Positions 9,173 through 17,164 are shown, counted from the first letter of the stretch. The stretch is DNA of 64,000 bases from Mesorhizobium sp. (GCA_004963905.1 SUGL01000010.1:62001-126000), one strand, 5' to 3'. Notes: generated from the sequence alone by a model not told the origin. A program made the numbers and translations.

Positions 9173-9967
9173 TCAGGCTGCAGCTTTCGCCTGGCGGTCG
9201 AAGAACAGCGCCTGGCTGATCAGAGCCTTGACCATATCGGGGTTGAACGGCTTGGTCACCAGAAACGCCGGCTCGGGGCGCTCACCGGTCAACAGGCGTT
9301 CGGGGAAGGCGGTGATGAAGATCACCGGCACCGGGGTCGAGGACAGGATTTCATTCACGGCCTCGATGCCCGAGCTGCCGTCGGCGAGCTGGATGTCCGC
9401 CAGGACCATTTTCGGGCGCGTCCTGCCGAACATGGCGACCGCTTCGGCATGCGTGCGTGCGGTGCCGACAACGCGGTGCCCAAGGCTTTCGACCATCTCC
9501 TCGATGTCCATGGCAATCAGCGGCTCGTCCTCGATGATCAGCACATCGGTCGCGACCTGGCGGGAAATCTCGGCGCTTGCCTGGGCAAGCAATTCGGAAA
9601 ATTCCTGCTCGTCGGCGTCGAGGATCTCCGCTGCTTCGTCCTCGCTGAAACCTTCCACGGCGACAAGCAGGAACGCCTGCCGCGGCCGCGGCGCGATGGC
9701 ATTCAGATTGGCGGCGGCCCGCTGCTCCCAGGCGGTCTGCGCATGCTCTTGCGGCACGCGGATGGCAATCGAGGTGAAAAGCCTGGCAAAAACCTTGTAC
9801 AACGCGATGCGATCGCTCGATGCCTTGGGGAAGACTTCGGTGTCGGCGATGATAGCCTCCAGCATGGCGGCGACCAACGCGTCACCGCTTTCCTGCGATC
9901 CCGACACGGCACGCGAGAAACGGCGAAGGAACGGCAGGTGAGGAGCGATGGTTGCGGATAGACTCAT
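9173..9967 (-). CDS. phyR: General stress response anti-anti-sigma response regulator PhyR
   Basis: 264 residues from ATG 9967 (GAGGGAGACGTC upstream). Residues 1-130 are the sigma-like, EcfG-mimicking domain (LPFLRRFSRAVSGSQESGD; RPRQAFLLVAVEGFSEDEAAEIL). Residues 140-255 are a receiver domain with acidic pocket IIEDEP, phosphoacceptor Asp191 in VLADIQL, the FITAFPERL signature and VTKPF lysine. When phosphorylated, the sigma-like domain is exposed and sequesters NepR, which frees EcfG. It is divergent from nepR-ecfG, with an EcfG-type promoter in front, so the circuit is autoregulated. Confidence 0.96.
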   Translation of the reverse strand: MSLSATIAPHLPFLRRFSRAVSGSQESGDALVAAMLEAIIADTEVFPKASSDRIALYKVFARLFTSIAIRVPQEHAQTAWEQRAAANLNAIAPRPRQAFLLVAVEGFSEDEAAEILDADEQEFSELLAQASAEISRQVATDVLIIEDEPLIAMDIEEMVESLGHRVVGTARTHAEAVAMFGRTRPKMVLADIQLADGSSGIEAVNEILSSTPVPVIFITAFPERLLTGERPEPAFLVTKPFNPDMVKALISQALFFDRQAKAAA

Positions 9968-10037
9968 ATTTGACGTCTCCCTCAGATGACGTTGTTCTTT
10001 TCCATCAGGCCAGACGGGTCGCAAACCCCGGCAAACC

Positions 10038-10062
10038 AACGTCGGCTTTCTGAAAAAGTTCC
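10038..10062 (-). promoter_or_regulatory. EcfG-type promoter for phyR
   Basis: On the minus strand, GGAAC (10062-10058), a 16-bp spacer, then CGTT (10041-10038). It lies 70 bp upstream of the phyR start and is back to back with the nepR promoter. Confidence 0.75.
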
Positions 10063-10071
10063 GCCGGCTGT

Positions 10072-10096
10072 GGAACTAAATTAGGAAATGGGCGTT
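10072..10096 (+). promoter_or_regulatory. EcfG-type promoter for nepR-ecfG
   Basis: GGAAC at 10072-10076, 16 bp, then CGTT at 10093-10096. The leader to nepR is about 90 bp. Only 9 bp separate it from the phyR promoter on the other strand. Confidence 0.75.
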
Positions 10097-10189
10097 TGGC
10101 GATTTCGGGATGGGCAACCAGACAAGGGTGCCGCTTGCGTTGTGGTCTGCAGTTCCAGAGCGGTTCGAGTGCTGGGAATTAGGGCAAAT

Positions 10190-10393
10190 ATGAAAGAAAT
10201 GTCAAAGAATTCGACGACTGGCGCCGCGAGCAGGCACCGGAATGGGGGTGGCAATCCGCTCGGACCAAACTCCGAAATCGCCCGCAAACTCAAACAATAC
10301 TACGACGAGCTGGTCTCCGATCAGGTGCCAGATCGATTCGCTCAGTTGCTTAGCCAGCTGGAAGAGGCCGAGCCCGCCGAGAAAAAGGACTGA
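10190..10393 (+). CDS. nepR: Anti-sigma factor NepR
   Basis: 67 residues from ATG 10190; an in-frame ATG at 10199 is an alternative start. The conserved NepR helices are visible in IARKLKQYYDELVSDQVPDRFAQLLSQLEEAE, described here as one segment near residues 31-62. A disordered N-terminus precedes them. NepR binds and silences EcfG, and is itself captured by phosphorylated PhyR. It is followed by ecfG after 3 bp, so the two are co-transcribed from the EcfG-type promoter at 10072. Confidence 0.93.
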   Translation: MKEMSKNSTTGAASRHRNGGGNPLGPNSEIARKLKQYYDELVSDQVPDRFAQLLSQLEEAEPAEKKD

Positions 10394-10396
10394 GGC

Positions 10397-10948
10397 ATGG
10401 CGGCGGTCTCCCAGAGCTTCAAGACCGAGCTGCTCGGCGCAATACCGAGCCTGCGCGCCTTCGCGGTGTCGCTGACGCAGAATGCCGACAAGGCGGATGA
10501 CCTCGTCCAGGAAACCTTGGTCAAGGCGTGGGACAAACACGAGAGCTTCCAGCCGGGCACCAACCTGAAGGCCTGGCTGTTCACCATCCTGCGCAACGAA
10601 TTCTATTCGCAGATGCGCAAGCGTGGCCGCGAGGTGCAGGACAGCGACGGCATCATGACCGCCAGGCTTGCCGTTCACCCGGCCCAGCATGGCCAGCTCG
10701 ACCTCAAGGATTTCCGCGGCGCGCTGGAGCAGTTGCCGGAGGATCAGCGCGAAGCCATCATCCTGATCGGGGCGTCCGGCTTCTCTTACGAGGAAGCGGC
10801 CGAGATCTGCGGCTGCGCGGTCGGCACCATCAAGAGCCGGGTCAGCCGGGCGCGCGCCCGGCTGCAGGATATCCTCAAGATTTCCGGCGAGGACGAATAC
10901 GGTCCCGATGCGATCTCGGCTCAAGTGACCGGTTCGAACGCGGCCTGA
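10397..10948 (+). CDS. ecfG: General stress response ECF sigma factor EcfG
   Basis: 183 residues, the normal size of EcfG. The sigma-70 region 2 covers about residues 10-80 (NADKADDLVQETLVKAW; NLKAWLFTILRN). Region 4 covers about 108-165, with LPEDQREAIILIGASGFSYEE and a helix-turn-helix ending GTIKSRVSRARARL. It directs RNA polymerase to GGAAC-N16/17-CGTT promoters, several of which lie in this window. It is co-transcribed with nepR, 3 bp upstream, and converges on a response regulator gene. Confidence 0.96.
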   Translation: MAAVSQSFKTELLGAIPSLRAFAVSLTQNADKADDLVQETLVKAWDKHESFQPGTNLKAWLFTILRNEFYSQMRKRGREVQDSDGIMTARLAVHPAQHGQLDLKDFRGALEQLPEDQREAIILIGASGFSYEEAAEICGCAVGTIKSRVSRARARLQDILKISGEDEYGPDAISAQVTGSNAA

Positions 10949-10981
10949 CACCGACATCCGGCATCCCGGGCCGCGACGTCG

Positions 10982-11362
10982 TCAAGCCGCCTTCGCGCGG
11001 CCGCAAGCGAGCGCCACAGCCTCGATCAGATCGTCTCCCGAATAAGGTTTGGTGACCAGCCGGATTTCCGGGAAAGAGCCCCCAATCTCTTCCGGGTCGG
11101 CGTAACCGGAGGCAAAGACGAACGGAACGCCCGCGCTGCGCAACCATCGGGCGAAGTCGAGCGTCGACACGCCGCCGAGCATTAGATCGACAATGGCGGC
11201 ATCGAACCGCGACACCACGTTCCGCGGGTCGATTTCGGCCAGATCGCGGACAATCGTGACGTCGGCTGCGCCATGGTCGCGGCACAGTTGCTCGACATCC
11301 ATGGCGATGAGGAATTCATCTTCGACGACCAGGATACGCAATCCGTCTAACAGTGGGGGCAC
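10982..11362 (-). CDS. Single-domain response regulator (FAT-GUY type)
   Basis: 126 residues if GTG 11362 is the start, chosen because AGGAG lies 10 bp upstream; ATG at 11413 or 11431 would add up to 23 residues including a short CxxC stretch, without a good ribosome binding site. It is a lone receiver domain: VVEDEFLIAMD acidic pocket, VDLMLGG phosphoacceptor region, FASGYADP and VTKPYSG. The FxxGY signature marks the FAT-GUY group, whose members (such as SdrG) relay phosphate within the general stress response. Its position next to ecfG supports that role. Confidence 0.8.
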   Translation of the reverse strand: MPPLLDGLRILVVEDEFLIAMDVEQLCRDHGAADVTIVRDLAEIDPRNVVSRFDAAIVDLMLGGVSTLDFARWLRSAGVPFVFASGYADPEEIGGSFPEIRLVTKPYSGDDLIEAVALACGRAKAA

Positions 11363-11458
11363 GGGGCGGCGACTCCTACAATGCCCGCAGTCATGCGCGG
11401 TATTCGGCGGCATGTCATTTAAAAAAGACATGACCGGCGATGCATGTTTGTGATCGGC

Positions 11459-11483
11459 GGAACCTCGCTCCGGTTGGAGCGTT
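11459..11483 (+). promoter_or_regulatory. EcfG-type promoter for the CRP/FNR regulator gene
   Basis: GGAAC (11459-11463), 16 bp, CGTT (11480-11483); 44 bp upstream of the ATG at 11528. Confidence 0.68.
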
Positions 11484-11527
11484 TCCCTAAGCACCTCATG
11501 GGGCAGGGATTTCGAGGAGGGGTCGAA

Positions 11528-12286
11528 ATGTCCAGCCAGCATCCACAGCCCACCCCCAGCCGTCAATATTCTTGCGAGAAATGCCCTTTGCGACCGCTGC
11601 CGGCCTTTCGCGAGTTCGAAAGCCAAGAGCTGTCATTCGTCAGCACCTTCAAGAAAGGAGAGCTCGCCGTCGACAAGGGCGCTACCGTATTGGTCGAAGG
11701 CAGCCATAGCGCGCATCTCTTCACCGTGCTTTCGGGCTGGGCATTCCGCTACAAGCTGTTGCCCGACGGACGGCGGCAGATCCTCAACTATTCGATGCCT
11801 GGCGATCTCATCGGCCTGCAAGGCAGCCTGATGGGCGAGATGCAGCATTCCGTCGAGGCCTTGTCGCCGATGCTGCTCTGCCTCTTCGAGCGCGACCAGT
11901 TGCACGAGCTCTATCGCAACTATCCGGGACTTGCCTATGACATTACCTGGATCGCGTCGCGCGAAGAGCGCATGCTGGACGAGAATCTGCTCAGCATCGG
12001 GCGGCGCACCGCGCTGGAGCGCGCCGCCTATCTCATCGCTTTCATCTCCAGCCGTGCCCGCGCCGGCCTGGATGTAAAGGCGGCGTTGCAGATACCGATC
12101 ACCCAACAGCACATCGCCGACACGCTCGGCCTGTCGCTGGTCCACACGAACAAGACGATCCGCAAGCTGATCGACCGCAAGCTGGTTCTCTGGCGTGACG
12201 GGGGTTGCGAGGTCGTCGATCACGAAGGACTGAAAAGGCTCGCCCGCTGGGAAGGCTTGGGCAAGGAACGCAGGCCGCTGATCTGA
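11528..12286 (+). CDS. CRP/FNR-family transcriptional regulator
   Basis: 252 residues from ATG 11528, with AGGAGG 8 bp before it. An N-terminal CEKCPLRPLP gives a Cys pair as in FNR-like proteins, but the wider cysteine set of an oxygen-sensing iron-sulfur FNR is not evident. A cyclic-nucleotide-binding fold covers about residues 45-160 (LLPDGRRQILNYSMPGDLIG). The C-terminal winged helix includes ITQQHIADTLGLSLVHTNKTIRKL. It lies behind an EcfG-type promoter, so it may pass the stress signal to a second tier of genes. The effector is unknown. Confidence 0.87.
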   Translation: MSSQHPQPTPSRQYSCEKCPLRPLPAFREFESQELSFVSTFKKGELAVDKGATVLVEGSHSAHLFTVLSGWAFRYKLLPDGRRQILNYSMPGDLIGLQGSLMGEMQHSVEALSPMLLCLFERDQLHELYRNYPGLAYDITWIASREERMLDENLLSIGRRTALERAAYLIAFISSRARAGLDVKAALQIPITQQHIADTLGLSLVHTNKTIRKLIDRKLVLWRDGGCEVVDHEGLKRLARWEGLGKERRPLI

Positions 12287-12347
12287 GGGAACTTGACTTC
12301 CGTCAATGCGCACGCTCTCAGGTCTTGATAGGGAGCGGCAAAGGTGT

Positions 12348-12373
12348 GGAACTCCTGATCCAGATCGAGCGTT
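12348..12373 (+). promoter_or_regulatory. EcfG-type promoter for the DUF883-like gene
   Basis: GGAAC (12348-12352), 17 bp, CGTT (12370-12373); 29 bp upstream of the ATG at 12403. Confidence 0.68.
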
Positions 12374-12402
12374 GAAAGGCAGAAAACACAAGGAGTTACG
12401 CG

Positions 12403-12729
12403 ATGGCGACCGCCGCAGGCAGAACTGCAACAGATGCTCCCTCCAACTCCGATCTCGAAGCCGATATCCGGCAGTTGAAAGCCGATATAGAAGAGCTCAC
12501 CAGGCAATTGGCCAAGACCAGGGACGACGGGTACGGCGCGGCGCGGCGAGCGGCGGCCGAAGGCGTCGAACAGCTGCGGACGCAGGGCGAGGCGGCGTTC
12601 GAAAGCGTGCGCGGCAGCGCTCAGGATATCGAAGCGCAGCTCATCGCCAGCGTCCGTGAGAAGCCGGTGACGTCGCTGGCGATCGCCGCGGGCGTCGGCT
12701 TCCTGTTCGCGCTGCTTTCACGCCGCTAG
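12403..12729 (+). CDS. DUF883/ElaB-YqjD-like membrane-anchored protein
   Basis: 108 residues, ATG 12403 after AGGAGTTACGCG. It has a long charged coiled-coil region (SDLEADIRQLKADIEELTRQL), then a C-terminal hydrophobic tail (SLAIAAGVGFLFALLSRR) preceded by REKPVTS. This architecture is that of the DUF883 family, which in E. coli (ElaB, YqjD) is RpoS-dependent, tail-anchored and associates with ribosomes. Here an EcfG-type promoter replaces RpoS control. It is followed after 7 bp by a second small membrane protein, as in the yqjD-yqjE pair. Confidence 0.85.
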   Translation: MATAAGRTATDAPSNSDLEADIRQLKADIEELTRQLAKTRDDGYGAARRAAAEGVEQLRTQGEAAFESVRGSAQDIEAQLIASVREKPVTSLAIAAGVGFLFALLSRR

Positions 12730-12736
12730 CCCGCAT

Positions 12737-13201
12737 ATGGGGACGCTGGTTTCGCTGATTTCCGCCCTTGCGTCCGGCGAGGCGTCGGCTGCTTTGCGAA
12801 GAGCGCGGATGACGGCAATCCTCTACGGACTTGCCGGCGTTTTCGCCTTGTGCGGCATCGGCTTCCTGCTCGGTGCGGCCTATATCTGGCTGGCGGAGCG
12901 CTATGGGCCGTTGGCGACTTCCCTCGGCTTCGGCATTGGCTTCCTGGTGCTTGCCGGGCTCATTCTCGTGATCCACAAGCTGACCGCCGGCATGCGGGCG
13001 CGGCGCCGGGCGCGAAGGCGAAAGGCCGACATGACCGCGGTTGGCGTCACCGCGGCGCTCGCGCTGCTTCCGGCGCTTGCGAAGAGCAAGGGCGGCATGG
13101 GCGCGCTTCTCGCGCCCGCCGTCGCGCTCGTCGCCTACGCCATCTACCGTGAGAATGTGAAGCCCGGGTCGCAAGACAAGGATCCCGGCGAAACCCCGTA
13201 G
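12737..13201 (+). CDS. Small membrane protein, YqjE/holin-superfamily-III-like
   Basis: 154 residues. Two strong hydrophobic hairpin helices lie at about 28-50 and 58-78 (TAILYGLAGVFALCGIGFLLG; GFGIGFLVLAGLILVIHKL). A very basic stretch (MRARRRARRRKAD) and another hydrophobic region follow. The layout resembles YqjE/phage-holin-like proteins that accompany DUF883 proteins. It starts 7 bp after the DUF883-like gene, so it is co-transcribed. A clear ribosome binding site is missing, which suggests translational coupling. Confidence 0.65.
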   Translation: MGTLVSLISALASGEASAALRRARMTAILYGLAGVFALCGIGFLLGAAYIWLAERYGPLATSLGFGIGFLVLAGLILVIHKLTAGMRARRRARRRKADMTAVGVTAALALLPALAKSKGGMGALLAPAVALVAYAIYRENVKPGSQDKDPGETP

Positions 13202-13224
13202 AGCCGAACCTCGCCGTCGGATTC

Positions 13225-13249
13225 GGAACCTTCGCGGAGAGGGCCCGTT
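13225..13249 (+). promoter_or_regulatory. EcfG-type promoter for the 13298-13501 gene
   Basis: GGAAC (13225-13229), 16 bp, CGTT (13246-13249); 48 bp upstream of the ATG at 13298. Confidence 0.68.
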
Positions 13250-13297
13250 ACCCGACCATGCCGAAGCGTCCGCCGCCACGCGACATGGAGGCCAACA

Positions 13298-13501
13298 ATG
13301 ACCAAGATCGTTCCTGAAGACAAAGCCCGCCAAGGGCATTGGGGTTGGCACGCGCTGAGGATCCTGATCGCCGGGCTGTTGCTGGCCTTCATTGCCTGGG
13401 CCGCGGTCGAGGTCTATGGCGAGATGATCAAGAGCCAGACGACCGGACAGAACGCACCTCAGGCGCCGGCGGCCGAACAGAAACCCACGCAAGGCGGCTG
13501 A
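13298..13501 (+). CDS. 67-residue single-pass membrane protein, stress regulated
   Basis: ATG 13298 follows GGAGGCCAACA. One membrane helix (LRILIAGLLLAFIAWAAVEVY) lies between a basic N-terminus and a Gln/Ala/Pro-rich tail (APAAEQKPTQGG) that is probably disordered. I do not recognise the family. The EcfG-type promoter in front, the strong ribosome binding site and the neighbours support a real gene of the general stress response. Confidence 0.7.
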   Translation: MTKIVPEDKARQGHWGWHALRILIAGLLLAFIAWAAVEVYGEMIKSQTTGQNAPQAPAAEQKPTQGG

Positions 13502-13568
13502 CCGCTCAGGTCTTTTTTATGCATGTCGTTTCCGCATAACCGCTGCGCACTTTTGCGCGACATGGATT

Positions 13569-13712
13569 AAGGCGTGTTGATATTCAGGTGATGCCGGCCT
13601 GCAAATGCCGGTTTCCTGCGCTTCCGGTGCTCACGTACTTCAAGTACGCTCCGCTCCGGTTCTCAGAAACCGACATTTTCGGCTCGGCCTGACCTGAATC
13701 TCAACACGCCTT
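13569..13712. repeat. 144-bp inverted repeat (long imperfect hairpin)
   Basis: The 21-bp outer arms are AAGGCGTGTTGA plus TATTCAGGT (13569-13589) and their complement at 13692-13712, with one mismatch. Inner segments also pair, for example CCGGTTTC near 13609 with GAAACCG near 13666 and CGTACTT with AAGTACG at the tip. Transcription through it would produce a very long stem. No coding potential. Confidence 0.75.
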
Positions 13713-13810
13713 AAAGCGCGTCGCAGTCTTTCAGGTTCGCTCCATGCGCTTTAGGTTTTGATCTTACGCATGTCCTCCCGAAACCGGTTCCCACTTTCGG
13801 GAGACATGCA
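13712..13810. repeat. Intergenic repeat, copy 2
   Basis: Close copy of 7189-7295: AAAGCGCGTCGCAGTC, GCGCTTTAGGTT, CGAAACCGGTTCCCAC and GGGAGACATGC occur in the same order. It directly abuts the 144-bp inverted repeat. Confidence 0.7.
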
Positions 13811-13913
13811 CCAACGGTCGCTGCGACGAACGGCGACAAATGCCTTCGCAATGACCGCCAAGAGGCGGGCGCGCAGCGTCAAAGAAACGCAATAAATGTG
13901 ACCGGTACGCGGG

Positions 13914-14219
13914 TCACACCGACCCCGCCGCATCAGCCGACGAATCCGCGGAGAGGACAGGGTCAGGGAAGGTGTATTTGCCCAGCCAGCTGACGGCTTC
14001 CTCGATCGTATCGAAATTCTTGTGTTGCCCCGTGAGCAACCCGAAACCTGTCTCGAGGAACCATTTGCCCTTGGTTGAGTAGGTCTCCTCGTCGATCCGG
14101 GTAAGTATTGCGACCAGTTGGTCGAACTTCCATACCAGAACACCCGACTCTCCGCCCTCAACCGTCCCTATTCGGGCTTCGTTGAGCGAAAACCCCGGAG
14201 CAAGTCTGGCGTGGCCCAC
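13914..14219 (-). CDS. Hypothetical protein
   Basis: 101 residues from GTG 14219, chosen because GAGGGG lies 10 bp upstream; a TTG at 14255 would extend it. The sequence is protein-like (VAILTRIDEETYSTKGKWFLETGFG; FDTIEEAVSWLGKY), with no membrane segment. The region 14220-14406 upstream holds nothing recognisable. No family was recognised. It borders the repeats and could be a relic. Confidence 0.4.
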   Translation of the reverse strand: MGHARLAPGFSLNEARIGTVEGGESGVLVWKFDQLVAILTRIDEETYSTKGKWFLETGFGLLTGQHKNFDTIEEAVSWLGKYTFPDPVLSADSSADAAGSV

Positions 14220-14406
14220 CTTGATTTTTCCCCTCGAACTCCACACGCACGACAAAAATGCCTAGCGCGAATCGCTTCTTCGTGTTCTGTCTTTTTGTTG
14301 CGAACGTCGTCCTGCCGGACGACGGGTAAGTTTGTTAGCAGATCGTCAGATACGTTCAAAGGCCCTTTTGCTCGTCATCCACTGTTGGTTTTTTGGTGGC
14401 GTCCCA

Positions 14407-15060
14407 CTAGAAAATATTGGCTTTTCGGAGCGTGAAAGCCTCGGCGAAATGCTCGGGCGCCCGGCATTCCATGCCGCGCAATCGGGCAAGTCCGACGAAG
14501 GTCTCGCGGTCGAACCAGTCCTTGGAGCGCTGCGTCCCGAAGTGCTCGTGGAGAAGCTCGATCTTGCGCTCGAGAACCTTGGCCGCAAGCGGCACATAGG
14601 CATTGGGCTGGCCAAGGTCGCCGTCCCACTTCGGGATCTCGTATTCGAGCACCAGATGATCGCGGAAAACGTTCCAGGTCAATTGATTGACCTCTCGATG
14701 ATCCTGATGGGCGTCGAACCTGGCGTGCGTAAACACCACGTCGGGGTTGATCCGTGACCTCAGATCGATCAGCCAATGCTTTATCGATCGGCTATGGGCT
14801 GGAAAGTAGCTGTCTTCGAAGTCGGCGACGTCGACCGTGGACGAGTTCGATCCTTCGAGGAAGGATTTCGCCGATGCCCTGGCTTCGGCCGATCGCTGCC
14901 CGCCGGCGCTCAACACGCACCAATGGACGTTCAGTTTGACCCCCGACGCGATCAGGCTGAGGATCGTGCCTCCCGCTCCGATCTCGATGTCGTCGGAATG
15001 GGCGCCGAGGCAGAGGATCGAGACTTCCTCCCCTCGACGCGCGAGGCCAAGCCCCTTCAT
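14407..15060 (-). CDS. PIG-L family deacetylase
   Basis: 217 residues. ATG 15060 overlaps the stop of the upstream rfbF-like gene (ATGA), so the two are translationally coupled. The PIG-L zinc motif is present as LGAHSDDIEIGAGG near the N-terminus, and the later metal ligand in DAHQDHREVN. These enzymes remove N-acetyl groups from sugars. Coupling to a cytidylyltransferase and a methyltransferase suggests that it deacetylates an amino-sugar intermediate of the surface polysaccharide. The exact substrate is unknown. Confidence 0.87.
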   Translation of the reverse strand: MKGLGLARRGEEVSILCLGAHSDDIEIGAGGTILSLIASGVKLNVHWCVLSAGGQRSAEARASAKSFLEGSNSSTVDVADFEDSYFPAHSRSIKHWLIDLRSRINPDVVFTHARFDAHQDHREVNQLTWNVFRDHLVLEYEIPKWDGDLGQPNAYVPLAAKVLERKIELLHEHFGTQRSKDWFDRETFVGLARLRGMECRAPEHFAEAFTLRKANIF

Positions 15061-15872
15061 GATGCAGCCATCACCATGCTGCGTCTGATTTTCTCGGCGG
15101 TGGTCTTCCGGTTCCAGGGCATGTCGCCCTTTTCGACCATGTCTTCCAGCGACTGCCAATCGCGCAGTGTATCCATCGAGCGCCAGAAGCCTTCATGCTT
15201 GTACGCCATCAGCATGTTGTCGTCGATTAGCCGCCTGAAAGGTTCGATAACGAGCTCCTCGCCGTCTCGCATGTAGTCGAAGATTTCCGGCCGGAACACG
15301 AAGTACCCGCCGTTGATCCAGATCTCCGAGGTCTCGGTCGTGCGGAACTCGCGCACCCGGCCGTCCTCGGCGATGTCGGCCAGATGATAGGTCAGCGGCG
15401 CCCGCACTGCGAGAAAGCAGCCGATCTTGCCGCTGGCCTCGAACTTCGCGATCATGTCGTCGAGGTCGACATTGGTCAGACCGTCGGAATAGTTGGCCAG
15501 GAACATCTTCTCGTTCTTGACGTGGTCTTGCGCCGCCCACAGGCGTTCCCCGATGTTGCGCCAGATGCCGGTGTCGAGCAGGGTGATGCTCCAGTCCTTG
15601 ACCGCGTCGCCAAGCAGCTTCACGTCCTGGCCGCCGTGCGTGACGATGCAATCGGAGAAGGTCTGTGGCCGGGTGTTCAGGAAGAAATCCTTGATGACGT
15701 TGGCCTTGTAGCCCAGGCACAAGACGAACTCGTCATGCCCGTAGTCGCTGTACCATTGCATCACGTGGCGCAGGATCGGCTGATGGCCGAGCGGTATCAT
15801 CGGCTTCGGTATGCTGTCGGAATAGTCGCGGATCCGCGTGCCGCGGCCGCCACAGAAAAGGACGACTTTCAT
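15057..15872 (-). CDS. rfbF: Glucose-1-phosphate cytidylyltransferase
   Basis: 271 residues from ATG 15872. The nucleotidyltransferase signature is at the extreme N-terminus (VVLFCGGRGTRIRDYS, then PKPMIPLG). FLANYSDGLTNVDLDDM includes the metal-binding Asp. The C-terminus (HEGFWRSMDTLRDWQSLE) is typical of RfbF/DdhA rather than RmlA. It converts CTP and glucose-1-phosphate to CDP-glucose, the first step toward CDP-linked deoxy or branched sugars. Overlaps of 4 bp at both ends join it to the methyltransferase and PIG-L genes in one operon. Confidence 0.9.
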   Translation of the reverse strand: MKVVLFCGGRGTRIRDYSDSIPKPMIPLGHQPILRHVMQWYSDYGHDEFVLCLGYKANVIKDFFLNTRPQTFSDCIVTHGGQDVKLLGDAVKDWSITLLDTGIWRNIGERLWAAQDHVKNEKMFLANYSDGLTNVDLDDMIAKFEASGKIGCFLAVRAPLTYHLADIAEDGRVREFRTTETSEIWINGGYFVFRPEIFDYMRDGEELVIEPFRRLIDDNMLMAYKHEGFWRSMDTLRDWQSLEDMVEKGDMPWNRKTTAEKIRRSMVMAAS

Positions 15873-17164
15873 CTCGATAACTCCGATGGATCGATCACTG
15901 CCACGAAAGGAATCGGCACCACGAACTTCGCGCCCCAGGCGGCGACGTGGTGCATCTGCTTGATGATTTCGTCCTTCAAGTTCCACGGCAGGATCAGGAT
16001 GTAGTCCGGCTTCGCATGGTCGATCGCCTCGATCGGCTTGATCGGGATGTGCATTCCCGGTGTGAAGCGGCCGTGCTTGTAGGGATTTCGGTCGACCGTG
16101 AAGTCGAGGAAGTCGGTGCCGATGGCGCAATAGTTGAGCAGCGTGTTGCCCTTGCCGGGCGCGCCATAGCCGCAAATCCTCTTGCCTTCGCTTTTGGCCG
16201 AGATCAGGAACGCCAGGAGATCGCGCTTCGCGCGCTGGGCCTTTTCACCGAAGGAGGCGTAGGTCGCCATTTCCGTGAGCCCGTGCCGCTTTTCGCGATC
16301 GAGAAGTTTGGCGACGCGGTCGTTGACACTCCAGCTGCTGTCCTCGTTGGCGAGATAGACACGCAGCGAGCCGCCATGCGTCGGCAGTTCCTCGACGTCG
16401 ATCACGCGCAGGCCGTGACGGCTCGCCATCAGCTCGATGGTCAGCAACGAGAAATATGAAAAATGCTCGTGGTAGATGGTGTCGAACTGATTTTCGGCCA
16501 TCAGCCGTTCGATATGCGGGAATTCGAGGGTGACCACGCCTTCCGGCTTGAGCAGGATCTTCATCCCGGCGACGAAGTCGTTGAGGTCCGGCACCTGCGC
16601 CAGAACGTTGTTGCCGACGATGAGATCGGCCCGAAGTCCTTCGCTCACCATCTGAAGCGCCAGCCGCACTCCGAAGAAGTCGACGCGCGTGGGCACGCCC
16701 TTGTCGACCGCGGCCTGGGCGACGTTGGCCGCCGGCTCGACGCCAAGCACTGGAACACCGAGCGGCAGGAAGTGCTGCAGCAGGTAACCGTCGTTGCTCG
16801 CGAGTTCCACCACGAAGCTGTCGGTGCCAAGGCCAAGTCGCTTCGTGACAGACTCACAATAGGCTTTGGCGTGGGCTACCCAGCTCGTCGAGAAGGAGGA
16901 GAAGTAGGCGTATTCGCTGAAGATGGTCTCGGCGCTGATATACTCCTTGAGCTGCACCAAGTAGCAGGTGTCGCAAACCAGGACGTTGAGCGGATAATAG
17001 AGTTCCATATGGTCGAGTTGGTCGGCCCGCAGGAAACTCTCGCAGGGCGGGGACATGCCAAGGTCCACCAGCGTGTGGCGCAGACGCGATCCGCAGAGCC
17101 GGCAGCCGACTGGCCGGCGCCCCATGTCGTGATCGCGGACGACTTCGATCGCCTGAATGTTCAT
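15869..17164 (-). CDS. Sugar C-methyltransferase-like SAM-dependent methyltransferase
   Basis: 431 residues. Residues about 20-75 hold a zinc-binding pattern (CRLCG, then CDTCY). The central SAM domain shows VVELASNDGYLLQHF and GVEPAANVA. The C-terminal third (GYGAPGKGNTLLNY; DFTVDRNPYKHGRFTPG) is the sugar-binding half of the TylC3/NovU C-methyltransferase group. These add a methyl branch to a nucleotide-bound keto-sugar. The gene overlaps the rfbF-like gene by 4 bp, so its substrate is plausibly a CDP-keto-deoxysugar. That pairing is inference. Confidence 0.85.
   Translation of the reverse strand: MNIQAIEVVRDHDMGRRPVGCRLCGSRLRHTLVDLGMSPPCESFLRADQLDHMELYYPLNVLVCDTCYLVQLKEYISAETIFSEYAYFSSFSTSWVAHAKAYCESVTKRLGLGTDSFVVELASNDGYLLQHFLPLGVPVLGVEPAANVAQAAVDKGVPTRVDFFGVRLALQMVSEGLRADLIVGNNVLAQVPDLNDFVAGMKILLKPEGVVTLEFPHIERLMAENQFDTIYHEHFSYFSLLTIELMASRHGLRVIDVEELPTHGGSLRVYLANEDSSWSVNDRVAKLLDREKRHGLTEMATYASFGEKAQRAKRDLLAFLISAKSEGKRICGYGAPGKGNTLLNYCAIGTDFLDFTVDRNPYKHGRFTPGMHIPIKPIEAIDHAKPDYILILPWNLKDEIIKQMHHVAAWGAKFVVPIPFVAVIDPSELSR

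Larger units (their letters stand above)
13502..13913. other. Repeat-filled intergenic stretch
   Basis: About 410 bp without a gene. A short palindromic element with ATGCATGTCG and GCGACATG arms lies at about 13519-13566. It is followed by the 144-bp inverted repeat (13569-13712) and then the second copy of the long intergenic repeat (13712-13810). The last 100 bp show nothing recognisable. Confidence 0.6.

Noticed and set aside
11404..11433. Palindromic CATGTCATTT/AAAAGACATG near the response regulator
   Set aside because: It is short and imperfect and could be a hairpin within the alternative start region; no clear regulatory role.
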